Positions 35,902 through 44,941 of a stretch of DNA of 64,000 nucleotides are shown piece after piece. Numbering within the stretch: position 1 is the first letter of the stretch; every line of letters begins with the position of its first letter. The stretch is from contig CBDBFZ010000003.1 of assembly GCA_965205225.1 (NCBI GenBank), forward strand, positions 1,550,001 through 1,614,000. The letters run 5' to 3'. The position numbers were made by a program, and so were the translations under genes. Source of the DNA: Litorimonas sp965205225 (lineage in GTDB: Bacteria; Pseudomonadota; Alphaproteobacteria; Caulobacterales; Maricaulaceae). The notes below the pieces were generated by a model. The model did not search any database, was not told the origin of the DNA, and saw only the letters and a program-made list of their open reading frames with translations.

Positions 35902-35928
35902 GCCCTTGTCCCGGGTCCGGTCCGCCGG

Positions 35929-38900
35929 TTAGAAACCCTCCATATAAGCGGTGATAGTCTCCATCTCCGGCAGGATCATGGCGAGATCATTCTGCATCGC
36001 CGAATGGCTTTCGAGCCCGGGCCAGTATATCAGATCCCCCCATGGACCCGGAAGCGAGCCTGATGAGAGTGGACCGAAAGAAAGCGAGTCTGAAAGCGGA
36101 ATGAGGATAGAATCCTCGTCTATATGAACTGGCTGATCCAGGCTACTGACCCCGTCCGCCCATAAGCCGTCCCATAGATCATTACCCCATAGATCATTAT
36201 TCATGAGTGGGTCGGGGTTCATGAGCGCCTCGTCCAGCCTCGTTCCGGACCCGGGATCGGTTCCGGTGTCAGTTTTGAACCGGGCGCTTTGCGCCCCCGT
36301 AGCAGCGAGGGTGACGGTGACCCCGTCCTCAATGCGCACTTCCGCATTGCCGTCCCTATAGACATTATAGGTGACGCCGTCCTCCGCCGCCGTCCCGGAC
36401 AGGGCGAATGAACTACCGCTCAGATCAACCCTGTCATCCGCATCACCCAGCACGTCGAGGCTTGCCGTCCCGCCCTCGCGCTCCTCCGTTACGTCAAACA
36501 CGGCCAGCGCGTCCAGCACCAGGCTGTTGGCCCCCGTGCCGGACAGGTCAAAGATTTCGACACTGTCGACGCCGGCATGGCCCGCCCCGGTCAGGTCGAG
36601 CGCCAGGCCGGCCCCGTCCAGCACCAAGCTGTCCCGGCCGGTGCCGCCATCAATCGCCGCAAAGTCAAGCGCGGTGACGCTGATCATGTCATCGCCGGCC
36701 CCGCCGCGCACCACATCATTCGTGGCAATCGCGGTAAAACTGTCATCGCCGGCATTGCCGGTGAAATTATCCGCCGCCGCCGTGCCTGATGCCGTGACCG
36801 GCGTCAGGCTTTCCGTCCCCGTTGCCCCGCCATAGATGATATAGGTCTCGCCCGAATTTCTTCCATTCGGGTCGGCCTCTGGGGTCCCGATGATCAGATC
36901 ATCATAGCCGTCGCCATTAACATCCCCCGCCGAGGAGACGGAGAAGCCGGAATAGTCAAACCTGTCGATCCCGGTGAGGATGAAGCCATTGCTGCCATCC
37001 AGCGCGGAGAGATTGAATCTGCCCCCTGTGCCCGGCGCGCTCGCCCCGCCATAGACGATATAGGTCTCGCCCGAGCTGTCCCCATTCGGGTCGGCATTAG
37101 CAGCCCCGATAATCAGATCATCATAGCCGTCACCATTGACATCCCCCGCCGAGGAGACGGGACTGTCACCAAAACTGATCTCCCTGAGGGTAAAGCCGTT
37201 AGTCCCATTCAGCGCTCTGAGATCCAGCACGCCATTCGTGCCCGGCGCGCTCGCCCCGCCATAGACGATATAGGTATCCCGATCAAAACTGGTCCCGATG
37301 ATCAGATCATCATAACCGTCGCCATTGACATCCCCCGCCGATGACACGGAACCGCCGGACCCGTCATACCTGTCGGTCCCGGTCAGGGTAAAGCCGTTAC
37401 TGCCGTCCAGCGCCCCGAGATCCAGCACGCCGTCTGTGCCCGGCGCGCTCGCCCCGCCATAGACGATATAGGTCTCACCGGAGCTATTCCCATTCGGGTC
37501 GGCCCGATAGGCCCCGATGATCAGATCATCATAGCCGTCACCATTGACATCCCCCGCGGAGGAGACGGACCTGCCGGAAAAGTCACCCGCGTAGATCCCG
37601 GTCAGGATAAAGCCGTTCGTGCCGTCCAGCGCCCCGAGATCCAGCTCGCCATCCGTGCCCGGCGCGCTCGCCCCGCCATAGACGATATAGGTCTCGCCGG
37701 CTAGACTGTCCCCATTCGGGTCGGCCCAGCTCGCCCCGATGATCAGATCATCATAGCCATCGCCATTAACATCCCCCGCCGACGACACAGAACGACCGGA
37801 ACGGTCAAACACGTCGATCCCGGTCAGGGTAAAGCCATTCGTGCCATCCAGGTCGGACAGATCCAGCACGCCGTCTGTGCCCGGCGCGCTCGCCCCGCCA
37901 TAGACGATATAGGTCTCGCCAGCCGAAAACCGGTCGGCCTCTGGGGCCCCGATGATCAGATCATCATAGCCATCGCCATTGACATCCCCCGCCGACGATA
38001 CGGAAAAACCGGACTCGTCATCCCCGTCGATGCCGGTCAGGATAAAGCCGTTCGTGCCGTCCAGCGCCCCCAAATCCAGCACGCCATCCTCGTCGACCGG
38101 CGCGCTCGCCCCGCCATAGACCAGATAGGTCTCGCCAGCGTCCCTGTCCCCATTCGGGTCGGCCCTGTTGGCCCCGATGATCAGATCATCATAGCCATCG
38201 CCATTGACATCCCCCGCCGACGATACGGAACTGCCGGAACTGTCAAACGCATCGATGCCAGCGAGGATGAAGCCATTGCTGCCGTTCAGGCTGGAGAGGG
38301 CGACCCGCGAGATCGGCGGTGCCCCGGTCTCTGTGGTCCGGTCGATCCTGCCATCAGCGTCATCGTCAAAGTCGGTCCGGATCAGAGTGCCATTGGTGTT
38401 GTATATGTAGGTCTCGCTCCGGTCGATCGCGCCGTCCGCATCATCGTCAAAGCCCGTCCGGTCAGTCAGGCCGTCCGCGTCGTCGTCGAAGCGGGTCCGG
38501 ATCAGGCCGCCGTCCGAATTATAGGTGTAGAACTCGGTCCGGTCGTTTGTGCCGTCCGCGTCATCGTCGAAGCGGGTCCGGGTCCGATTACCGTCCGAAT
38601 TATATGTGTAGGCCTCGCTCCGGTCGATGGTGCCGTCGCCGTCAAAGTCGAACTCACTCCGGTCGATATTGCCGTCATTGTCGTCATCGAAGCGGGTCCG
38701 GGTCCGGTTACCGTCCCCGTTATAGATGTAGGTCTCGCTCCGGTCGGCTGTGCCGTCATTGTCGTCGTCGAAACTGGTCTGGCTCACCCTGCCGTCCGAA
38801 TTATATGTGTAGGCCTCGCTCCGGTCGGTTGTGCCGTCCGCGTCATCGTCAAAGTCCGTCCGGTCAATGGTGCCGTCATCGTCGGTGTCAAAGTCGGTCC

Positions 38901-41900
38901 GGGTCAGGCTCCGAGTGCCATCCGCAGCAAAGCTGTAGTGATCGATGCGGTCGATAGTGCCGTCATCATCCGCATCCAGTTCCACCCGCTCCCAGCGACC
39001 GTCCGCATTCAGATGGGCTGTCCGGTCGATATTGCCGTCATCGTCCAGGTCAAAGTCGGTCCGGATCACGCGACCAGTGCCGTCGTCATCAACCGCGTAG
39101 TGATTGATCCGGTCGGGCGTGCCGTCGCCGTCATTGTCGAAGGCGATGCGGTCAATATTGCCGTCATTATCGTCATCGAAGCGGGTCCGGATCCGGTTGC
39201 CGTCCCCGTCATAGATGTAGGCCTCGCTCCGGTCGGATGTGCCGTCGCCGTTATCGTCAAAGTCGGTCCGGGTCAGGCTCCGAGTGCCATCCGCAGCAAA
39301 GCTGTAGTGATCGATGCGGTCGATAGTGCCGTCATCATCCGCATCCAGTTCCACCCGCTCCCAGCGACCGTCCGCATTCAGATGGGCTGTCCGGTCGATA
39401 TTGCCGTCATCGTCTAGGTCAAAGTCGGTCCGGATCACGCGACCAGTGCCGTCGTCATCAATCGTGTAGTGATTGACCCGGTCGGGCGTGCCGTCGCCGT
39501 CATTGTCGAAGGCGATGCGGTCAATATTGCCGTCATTATCGTCATCGAAGCGGGTCCGGATCAGGTTACCATCCCCGTCATAGATGTAGGCCTCGCTCCG
39601 GTCGGCTGTGCCGTCGCCGTTATCGTCAAAGTCGGTTCGGGTCAGGCTCCGAGTGCCATCCGCAGCAAAGCTGTAGTGATCGATCCGGTCGATATTTCCG
39701 TCATCATCCGCATCCAGTTCCACCCGCTCCCAGCGACCATCCGCATTCAGGTGGACCGTCCGGTCGATATTGCCGTCATCGTCCAGGTCAGAGTCCCTCC
39801 GAATCACGCGATCAGTGCCGTCGTCATCAATCGTGTAGTGATTGATCCGGTCAGGCGTGCCGTCGCCGTCATCGTCAAAGGCGATGCGGTCAATATTACC
39901 GTCATTATCATCATCAAAGCGGGTCCGGATCCGGTTACCATCCCCGTCATAGATGTAGGCCTCGCTCCGGTCGATGGTGCCGTCGCCGTCAGTGTCGAAG
40001 GCGATGCGGTCAATATTGCCGTCATTGTCGTCATCGAACCGGGTCCGGGTCCGGTTACCGTCCCCGTCATAGATGTAGTCCTCGCTCCGGTCGATGGTGC
40101 CGTCCCCATCGTCGTCAAAGCGAGTCCGGGTCCGGTTGCCGTCCCCGTCATAGATGTAGTCCTCGCTCCGGTCGGCTGTGCCGTCGCCATCGTCGTCAAA
40201 GTCGGTCCGGGTCCGGTTGCCGTCCCCGTCATAGATGTAGGCCTCGCTCCGGTCGGCTGTGCCGTCGCCGTCATCGTCAAAGCGAGTCCGGATCAGGCCG
40301 CCGTCCGAATTATAGGTGTAGAACTCGGTCCGGTCGTTTGTGCCGTCCGCGTCATCGTCAAAGTCGGTCCGGTCAGTCAGGCCGTCCGCGTCAAAGTCGA
40401 ACTCACTCCGGTCGAAATTGCCGTCCGCGTCATCGTCAAAGTCGGTCCGGGTCAGGCTCCGAGTGCCATCCGCAGCAAAGCTGTAGTGATCGATCCGGTC
40501 GATAGTGCCGTCATCGTCCGCATCCAGTTCCACCCGCTCCCAGCGACCGTCCGCATTCAGGTGGACCGTCCGGTCGATATTGCCGTCATCGTCCAGGTCA
40601 GAGTCCCTCCGGATCACGCGACCAGTGCCGTCGTCATCAATCGCATAGTGATTGATCCGGTCGGGCGTGCCGTCGCCGTCATCGTCAAAGGCGATACGGT
40701 CAATATTGCCGTCATTATCATCATCGAAGCGGGTTCGGATCCGGTTGCCGTCACCGTTATAGATGTAGGCCTCGCTCCGGTCGGCTGTGCCGTCGCCGTC
40801 AGTGTCAAAGTCGGTCCGGGTCAGGCTCCGAGTGCCATCCGCAGCAAAGCTGTAGTGATCGATCCGGTCGATGATGCCGTCATCATCCGCATCCAGTTCC
40901 ACCCGCTCCCAGCGACCATCCGCATTCAGGTGGACCGTCCGGTCGATATTGCCGTCATCGTCCAGGTCAGAGTCCCTCCGAATCACGCGAGCAGTGCCGT
41001 CGTCATCAATCGTGTAGTGATTGATCCGGTCAGGCGTGCCGTCGCCGTCATCGTCAAAGGCGATGCGGTCAATATTGCCGTCATTATCGTCATCGAAGCG
41101 GGTCCGGATCCGGTTGCCGTCCCCGTCATAAGTATAGGCCTCGCTCCGATCGTTTGTGCCGTCTGCGTCATCGTCGAAGCGGGTCCGGATCCGGTTGCCG
41201 TCCCCGTCATAAGTATAGGCCTCGCTCCGGTCGGTTGTGCCGTCTGCGTCATCGTCGAAGCGGGTCCGGGTCCGGTTGCCGTCCCCGTCATAGATGTAGG
41301 CCTCGCTCCGGTCGGTTGTGCCGTTTGCGTCATCGTCGAAGCGGGTCCGGGTCCGGTTGCCGTCCCCGTCATAGGTGTATGCCTCGCTCCGGTTGATGGT
41401 ACCATCCGCGTCATCGTCGAAGCGGGTCCGGATCAGGCCGCCGTCCGAATTATAGGTGTAGAACTCGGTCCGGTCGTTTGTGCCGTCATCATCGTCGTCG
41501 AAGCGGGTCTGGTTGATATTGCCGTCCGCGTCAAAGTCGAACTCACTCCGGTCGAAATTGCCGTCCGCGTCATTGTCGAAGCGGGTCCGGGTCCGGTTGC
41601 CGTCCCCGTCATAAGTATAGGCCTCGCTCCGATCGTTTGTGCCGTCTGCGTCATCGTCGAAGGCGATGCGGTCGGTTGTGCCGTCCGCGTCATCGTCGAA
41701 GTCGGTCCGGGTCCGATTGCCGTCCCCGTTATAGAGGTAGGCCTCGCTCCGGTCGGTTGTGCCGTCTGCGTCATCATCGAAGTCGATCCGGGCCCGGTTG
41801 CCGTCCCCGTCATAGATGTAGGCCTCGCTCCGGTTGATGGTACCATCCGCGTCATCGTCGAAGCGGGTCCGGATCAGGACGCCGTCCGAATTATAGTTGT

Positions 41901-43044
41901 AGAACTCGGTCCGGTCGTTTGTGCCGTCATCATCGTCGTCGAAGCGGGTCTGGTTGATATTGCCGTCCGCGTCAAAGTCGAACTCACTCCGGTCGAAATT
42001 GCCGTCCGCGTCAAAGTCGAAGCGGGTCCGGGTCCGGTTACCGTCCCCGTCATAAGTATAGGCCTCGCTCCGATCATTTGTGCTGTCTGCGTCATCGTCA
42101 AAGTCGATCCGGGTCCGGTTGCCGTCCCTGTTATAGATGTAGGCCTCGCTCCGGTCGGTTGTGCCGTCCGCGTCATCGTCGAAGTCGCTCCGGTCGATTG
42201 TGCCGTCTGCGTCATCGTCGAAGTCGATCCGGGTCCGGTTACCGTCCCCGTCGTAAGTATAGGCCTCGCTCCGGTCGGTTGTGCCGTCCGCGTCATCGTC
42301 GAAGTCGATCCGGGTCCGGTTGCCGTCCCCGTTATAGATGTATGCCTCGCTCCGGTTGATGGTACCATCCGCGTCATCGTCGAAGCGGGTCCGGATCAGG
42401 ACGCCGTCCGAATTATACATATAGGTCTCACCCCGGTCGATGCTGCCGTCATTGTCGTCGTCGAAGCGGGTCCGGATCAGGACGCCGTCCGAATTATACA
42501 TATAGGTCTCGCTCCGGTCGATGCTGCCGTCATTGTCGTCGTCGAAGCGGGTCAGGATCCGGTTGCAGTCCGAATTATACGTGTAGAACTCGCGCCGGTC
42601 GACAGTGCCGTCCGCGTCGTAGAACGTGCTCCGGTCGACAGTGCCATCATCGTCGGTGTCGAAGTCCCTGCGGGTCACGCGACCAGTGCCGTCGTAGAAC
42701 GTGCTCTGGTTGATATTGCCATCATCGTCGGTGTCGAAGTCCCTGCGGGTCACGCGACCAGTGCCGTCGTAGAATGTGCTCTGGTTGATATTGCCGTCCC
42801 CGTCAGTGTCGAAGTCCCTGCGGGTCAGGCTGCGGGTGCCGTTCGAATTATAGCTATAGTGATCAATCTGGACCCGGGTACCGTTCGAATCAGAGATGGA
42901 GGTCTGTATCCGGTCGGCTCTGCCGTCCCCGTCGGTGTCGAACCCGATGATCTCGGTCCGGGTGAAATTGCCATTCGAAAGAACGGTGGAGACCGATCTG
43001 CTGATGACTCTGCCGTCATTGTCGTCGTTGACCTCGGTTGTCAT
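35929..43044 (-). CDS. giant Asp-rich repeat protein 1: EF-loop/YD-like array, seven FG-GAP blades, RTX-like tail
   Basis: A 2371-residue protein. Residues about 1-1575 are tandem 13/14-residue units: FDDDADGTTDRSE, whose 12-residue core DxDxDGxxDxxE equals an EF-hand calcium loop, alternating with AYTYDGDGNRTRTR, which resembles YD/RHS repeats. Residues about 1575-2075 hold seven FG-GAP blades (SSAGDVNGDGYDDLIIG ... GETYIVYGG), a full seven-bladed propeller. Then come RTX-like motifs (GNAGDDSFTA, GGAGDDMISV, DGGTGRDSL) and a C-terminal tail ending MEGF. There is no N-terminal signal peptide; RTX motifs and tail suggest type I secretion, but no exporter is nearby. Start: AGGAG ten bases ahead of the ATG. 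Predicted extracellular, calcium-binding; ligand unknown. Confidence 0.85.
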   Translation of the reverse strand: MTTEVNDDNDGRVISRSVSTVLSNGNFTRTEIIGFDTDGDGRADRIQTSISDSNGTRVQIDHYSYNSNGTRSLTRRDFDTDGDGNINQSTFYDGTGRVTRRDFDTDDDGNINQSTFYDGTGRVTRRDFDTDDDGTVDRSTFYDADGTVDRREFYTYNSDCNRILTRFDDDNDGSIDRSETYMYNSDGVLIRTRFDDDNDGSIDRGETYMYNSDGVLIRTRFDDDADGTINRSEAYIYNGDGNRTRIDFDDDADGTTDRSEAYTYDGDGNRTRIDFDDDADGTIDRSDFDDDADGTTDRSEAYIYNRDGNRTRIDFDDDADSTNDRSEAYTYDGDGNRTRTRFDFDADGNFDRSEFDFDADGNINQTRFDDDDDGTNDRTEFYNYNSDGVLIRTRFDDDADGTINRSEAYIYDGDGNRARIDFDDDADGTTDRSEAYLYNGDGNRTRTDFDDDADGTTDRIAFDDDADGTNDRSEAYTYDGDGNRTRTRFDNDADGNFDRSEFDFDADGNINQTRFDDDDDGTNDRTEFYTYNSDGGLIRTRFDDDADGTINRSEAYTYDGDGNRTRTRFDDDANGTTDRSEAYIYDGDGNRTRTRFDDDADGTTDRSEAYTYDGDGNRIRTRFDDDADGTNDRSEAYTYDGDGNRIRTRFDDDNDGNIDRIAFDDDGDGTPDRINHYTIDDDGTARVIRRDSDLDDDGNIDRTVHLNADGRWERVELDADDDGIIDRIDHYSFAADGTRSLTRTDFDTDGDGTADRSEAYIYNGDGNRIRTRFDDDNDGNIDRIAFDDDGDGTPDRINHYAIDDDGTGRVIRRDSDLDDDGNIDRTVHLNADGRWERVELDADDDGTIDRIDHYSFAADGTRSLTRTDFDDDADGNFDRSEFDFDADGLTDRTDFDDDADGTNDRTEFYTYNSDGGLIRTRFDDDGDGTADRSEAYIYDGDGNRTRTDFDDDGDGTADRSEDYIYDGDGNRTRTRFDDDGDGTIDRSEDYIYDGDGNRTRTRFDDDNDGNIDRIAFDTDGDGTIDRSEAYIYDGDGNRIRTRFDDDNDGNIDRIAFDDDGDGTPDRINHYTIDDDGTDRVIRRDSDLDDDGNIDRTVHLNADGRWERVELDADDDGNIDRIDHYSFAADGTRSLTRTDFDDNGDGTADRSEAYIYDGDGNLIRTRFDDDNDGNIDRIAFDNDGDGTPDRVNHYTIDDDGTGRVIRTDFDLDDDGNIDRTAHLNADGRWERVELDADDDGTIDRIDHYSFAADGTRSLTRTDFDDNGDGTSDRSEAYIYDGDGNRIRTRFDDDNDGNIDRIAFDNDGDGTPDRINHYAVDDDGTGRVIRTDFDLDDDGNIDRTAHLNADGRWERVELDADDDGTIDRIDHYSFAADGTRSLTRTDFDTDDDGTIDRTDFDDDADGTTDRSEAYTYNSDGRVSQTSFDDDNDGTADRSETYIYNGDGNRTRTRFDDDNDGNIDRSEFDFDGDGTIDRSEAYTYNSDGNRTRTRFDDDADGTNDRTEFYTYNSDGGLIRTRFDDDADGLTDRTGFDDDADGAIDRSETYIYNTNGTLIRTDFDDDADGRIDRTTETGAPPISRVALSSLNGSNGFILAGIDAFDSSGSSVSSAGDVNGDGYDDLIIGANRADPNGDRDAGETYLVYGGASAPVDEDGVLDLGALDGTNGFILTGIDGDDESGFSVSSAGDVNGDGYDDLIIGAPEADRFSAGETYIVYGGASAPGTDGVLDLSDLDGTNGFTLTGIDVFDRSGRSVSSAGDVNGDGYDDLIIGASWADPNGDSLAGETYIVYGGASAPGTDGELDLGALDGTNGFILTGIYAGDFSGRSVSSAGDVNGDGYDDLIIGAYRADPNGNSSGETYIVYGGASAPGTDGVLDLGALDGSNGFTLTGTDRYDGSGGSVSSAGDVNGDGYDDLIIGTSFDRDTYIVYGGASAPGTNGVLDLRALNGTNGFTLREISFGDSPVSSAGDVNGDGYDDLIIGAANADPNGDSSGETYIVYGGASAPGTGGRFNLSALDGSNGFILTGIDRFDYSGFSVSSAGDVNGDGYDDLIIGTPEADPNGRNSGETYIIYGGATGTESLTPVTASGTAAADNFTGNAGDDSFTAIATNDVVRGGAGDDMISVTALDFAAIDGGTGRDSLVLDGAGLALDLTGAGHAGVDSVEIFDLSGTGANSLVLDALAVFDVTEEREGGTASLDVLGDADDRVDLSGSSFALSGTAAEDGVTYNVYRDGNAEVRIEDGVTVTLAATGAQSARFKTDTGTDPGSGTRLDEALMNPDPLMNNDLWGNDLWDGLWADGVSSLDQPVHIDEDSILIPLSDSLSFGPLSSGSLPGPWGDLIYWPGLESHSAMQNDLAMILPEMETITAYMEGF
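38902..41187 (-). repeat. 369-bp super-repeat within giant gene 1
   Basis: The marker GGTCAGGCTCCGAGTGCCA recurs at 38902, 39271, 39640, 40450 and 40819. Four of the spacings derive from an exact 369-bp period (the 39640-40450 interval is 810, a longer unit with extra 13/14-residue modules). 369 bp is 123 codons, so the period keeps frame. Copies are nearly identical in DNA, including third positions, which indicates recent duplication or gene conversion. Confidence 0.85.
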
Positions 43045-43118
43045 GGCGGGAAATCTCCTACTGCGGATGTTGGAATTAACGGCAGATTAGAATGGCAAAT
43101 TAGTCTGTAATCTGGCAC

Positions 43119-43163
43119 TATAGCACTATAGCACTATAGCACTATAGCAATATAGCAATATAA
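43119..43163. repeat. 8-bp tandem repeat upstream of giant gene 1
   Basis: Units TATAGCAC x3 then TATAGCAA x2, ending in TATAATTTT. The array lies 75-120 bases upstream of the giant gene 1 ATG, in the region expected to hold its promoter or leader. The unit length is not a multiple of three and the place is non-coding, so copy change would alter promoter spacing rather than protein. Confidence 0.9.
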
Positions 43164-43249
43164 TTTTCCGGTTTGCTATTCATATCCTGCATTTTTCATT
43201 CCAATTGATTTTGGATACCTGTCTCACCCCGGATGATCACATAGCTCCT

Positions 43250-43272
43250 AGGCTCGGGCCCTATTAATTTGT
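43250..43272 (+). repeat. solo IS5-type end, copy 3
   Basis: CCTAGGCTCGGGCCCTATTA then ATTT, in the same orientation as the copy at 35645 with two base changes. With that copy it brackets the 7.6-kb block that holds giant gene 1. Only the terminal ~23 bases are conserved here. Confidence 0.65.
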
Positions 43273-43284
43273 GTTTTTAGGCGA

Positions 43285-43575
43285 ATGGTGATTCAGAGTT
43301 TCAAAGGCGTTGTCGGCACGACCAACTTCGTCGGAAAATCGACCTTTGCAACCAGTAAAGACGTCTATTATGTCGGGTCGGTTCCAGTAAAGATCACCGA
43401 TCAGGCGCTCGACAGTTCGATCAAGGTCCTGACCGTGACCACGCAAGTTGTGGATCTGACAGGAAAAGTCGTGACCGTGTCTCGCAACATTCAGGCGGCG
43501 CAACTCGACAATGAACTCATGAACATCCGTCGTGCCGGCAACATCATCTCTGTCACAGTTGATGCGTTCGGGTAA
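43285..43575 (+). CDS. unrecognised 96-residue beta-rich protein
   Basis: The ORF begins MVIQSFKGVVGTTNFVGKS and is dominated by alternating hydrophobic and polar residues (KVLTVTTQVVDLTGKVVTVS), suggesting beta strands; there is no signal peptide, Cys or membrane helix. AGGCG precedes the ATG by one base and gives only weak support for initiation. It starts 12 bases after the IS-end-like repeat, so its 5-prime region may have been replaced by the insertion of the giant-gene block. I do not recognise a family. Confidence 0.5.
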   Translation: MVIQSFKGVVGTTNFVGKSTFATSKDVYYVGSVPVKITDQALDSSIKVLTVTTQVVDLTGKVVTVSRNIQAAQLDNELMNIRRAGNIISVTVDAFG

Positions 43576-43657
43576 TAACGGACCACCTGCGAACATGATT
43601 TGTTTAACCCGCTGCAAAATGCTACAATTTGGCAAGATGAGGAGAGGAGATTGACCC

Positions 43658-44275
43658 ATGCGCTGCATATCCATTATTCTTGCTACGACTGCCCTTCTAT
43701 TTGCCCCGCTGGGAGCCATCGCGAAATCCCACGGCTTTAAGACGACAATCGCAGCCCCCCTCCAAACGCCCGTAAAGATCGAAGTGGTTCTGTCTGAAGA
43801 TCTGGCCTTCCGCGCTAACAATCTTCCAGAGAAACTCAGCGACCGGGGCGCTGGATCACGCGGCATTAACTCCGGTTTTTCAGGGAACGGCTTTTACGGT
43901 GATCGCTCTCTCTCGCGTCTTGTCGATGAAGTCCGCGAAGAATTGACCGAAGATTTCGCCAAGCGCGGCATTGCCATGTCGAATGATGCGCCGATCACAC
44001 TGCGCGTCACACTCGAAGATGTGAAGAATAATCGTCCGACATTCGAACAGCTCTCCAAAGAGCCTGGTCTGAGCTTTCACAGTTTTGGTATTGGCGGTGC
44101 GGAGCTGAGCGGCGAACTTATAAGCAATGACGGCGGATCGCTCGGCACGCTCCATTACCGCTGGTTTGAATCCAGTCTTGACAATGACGGGTTTGATCGG
44201 GCCAAAGGTATCTGGACGGACGCTCACCGCGCCATTTCCCGCTTTGCGAATAAGACGGCGAAAGCTCTGTCCTAA
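43658..44275 (+). CDS. secreted protein of unknown function
   Basis: A 205-residue protein with a clear signal peptide (ISIILATTALLFAPLGAIA, cleavage near residue 22). The mature part contains VKIEVVLSEDLAFRANNLPE, a helix-rich segment DEVREELTEDFAKRGIAMS, then ITLRVTLEDVKNNRPTFEQL and a Gly-rich strand pair before HYRWFESSLD. The order resembles periplasmic DUF3313/DUF4410-like proteins, but no diagnostic motif is visible, so no family is claimed. GAGGAGAGG lies upstream of the ATG. It converges on queE. Confidence 0.7.
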   Translation: MRCISIILATTALLFAPLGAIAKSHGFKTTIAAPLQTPVKIEVVLSEDLAFRANNLPEKLSDRGAGSRGINSGFSGNGFYGDRSLSRLVDEVREELTEDFAKRGIAMSNDAPITLRVTLEDVKNNRPTFEQLSKEPGLSFHSFGIGGAELSGELISNDGGSLGTLHYRWFESSLDNDGFDRAKGIWTDAHRAISRFANKTAKALS

Positions 44276-44290
44276 GCTGCCTCCCGCTGT

Positions 44291-44941
44291 TCAGGGCACA
44301 CCAATATATTTATGTGACTGAACGCTGAGCCGCCATTTCGGATGGTCGAGGCAGTGCCGGAAGGCAGCATTCGTATGGACGCTTCGGTTCGGATCATCGA
44401 GCGGCTGCAGGAAGAAATGCTCAAAACTCAGACTCTCGAACTGTTCAGGCTGATTCGCGGCTTGCGGGTAAACCAGTTTCAACTCCTGACCTGTAAGCTG
44501 AACCAGCAGGGCGTCCGCCTTCGGACTGACGCAGATCCAGTCAATATCGGCAGGCGCTGCAATCGTCCCGTTAGTTTCAACGGCGATCTTGAACCCTCTT
44601 TCTTTCAGAGCCTTGATCAAGGCATCATCCAATTGAAGCAGTGGTTCACCGCCGGTGCAGACGACCCAGCGGTCTTGCTGATCTGACGGCCAAGCCGCCA
44701 GAACCGCGTTGGCCAAACCTTTCGCATCGAAAAGACCGCCACCCGGTCCGTCAATCCCGACGAAATCAGTATCACAAAACGAACAGACTGCGCTGGCCCT
44801 ATCTTCTTCCCGGCCACTCCAGAGATTGCATCCCGCAAATCGCAAAAACACTGCAACGCGTCCCGCTTGGCCGCCTTCGCCCTGAACCGTCAGATAAAGT
44901 TCTTTAACAGCATAGCTCACAGCGCCGCATACTCCGCCCAT
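44291..44941 (-). CDS. queE: 7-carboxy-7-deazaguanine synthase
   Basis: Radical-SAM enzyme of preQ0/queuosine synthesis that contracts carboxytetrahydropterin to CDG. The cluster loop is the QueE variant with a long insert: FAGCNLWSGREEDRASAVCS followed by FCDTD, i.e. C-x14-C-x2-C. VVCTGGEPLLQLDDALIKAL and ETNGTIAAP follow, with CVSPKAD and the end HKYIGVP. 216 residues is usual. The start overlaps the queC stop by 25 bases; the queD candidate is 35 kb away at 8.8 kb. Confidence 0.94.
   Translation of the reverse strand: MGGVCGAVSYAVKELYLTVQGEGGQAGRVAVFLRFAGCNLWSGREEDRASAVCSFCDTDFVGIDGPGGGLFDAKGLANAVLAAWPSDQQDRWVVCTGGEPLLQLDDALIKALKERGFKIAVETNGTIAAPADIDWICVSPKADALLVQLTGQELKLVYPQAANQPEQFESLSFEHFFLQPLDDPNRSVHTNAAFRHCLDHPKWRLSVQSHKYIGVP

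Noticed and set aside
35929..43044. Tandem repeats considered as a CRISPR or satellite array
   Set aside because: The repeats are in frame, encode a regular protein motif and lack unique spacers.
39469..43110. 1213-codon ORF on the plus strand across giant gene 1
   Set aside because: It is the antisense of the repeat array: the Asp/Arg-rich codons seldom make stops on the other strand, and the product is only Val/Ile/Pro repeats. The same happens at 59962-61920 over copy 2.
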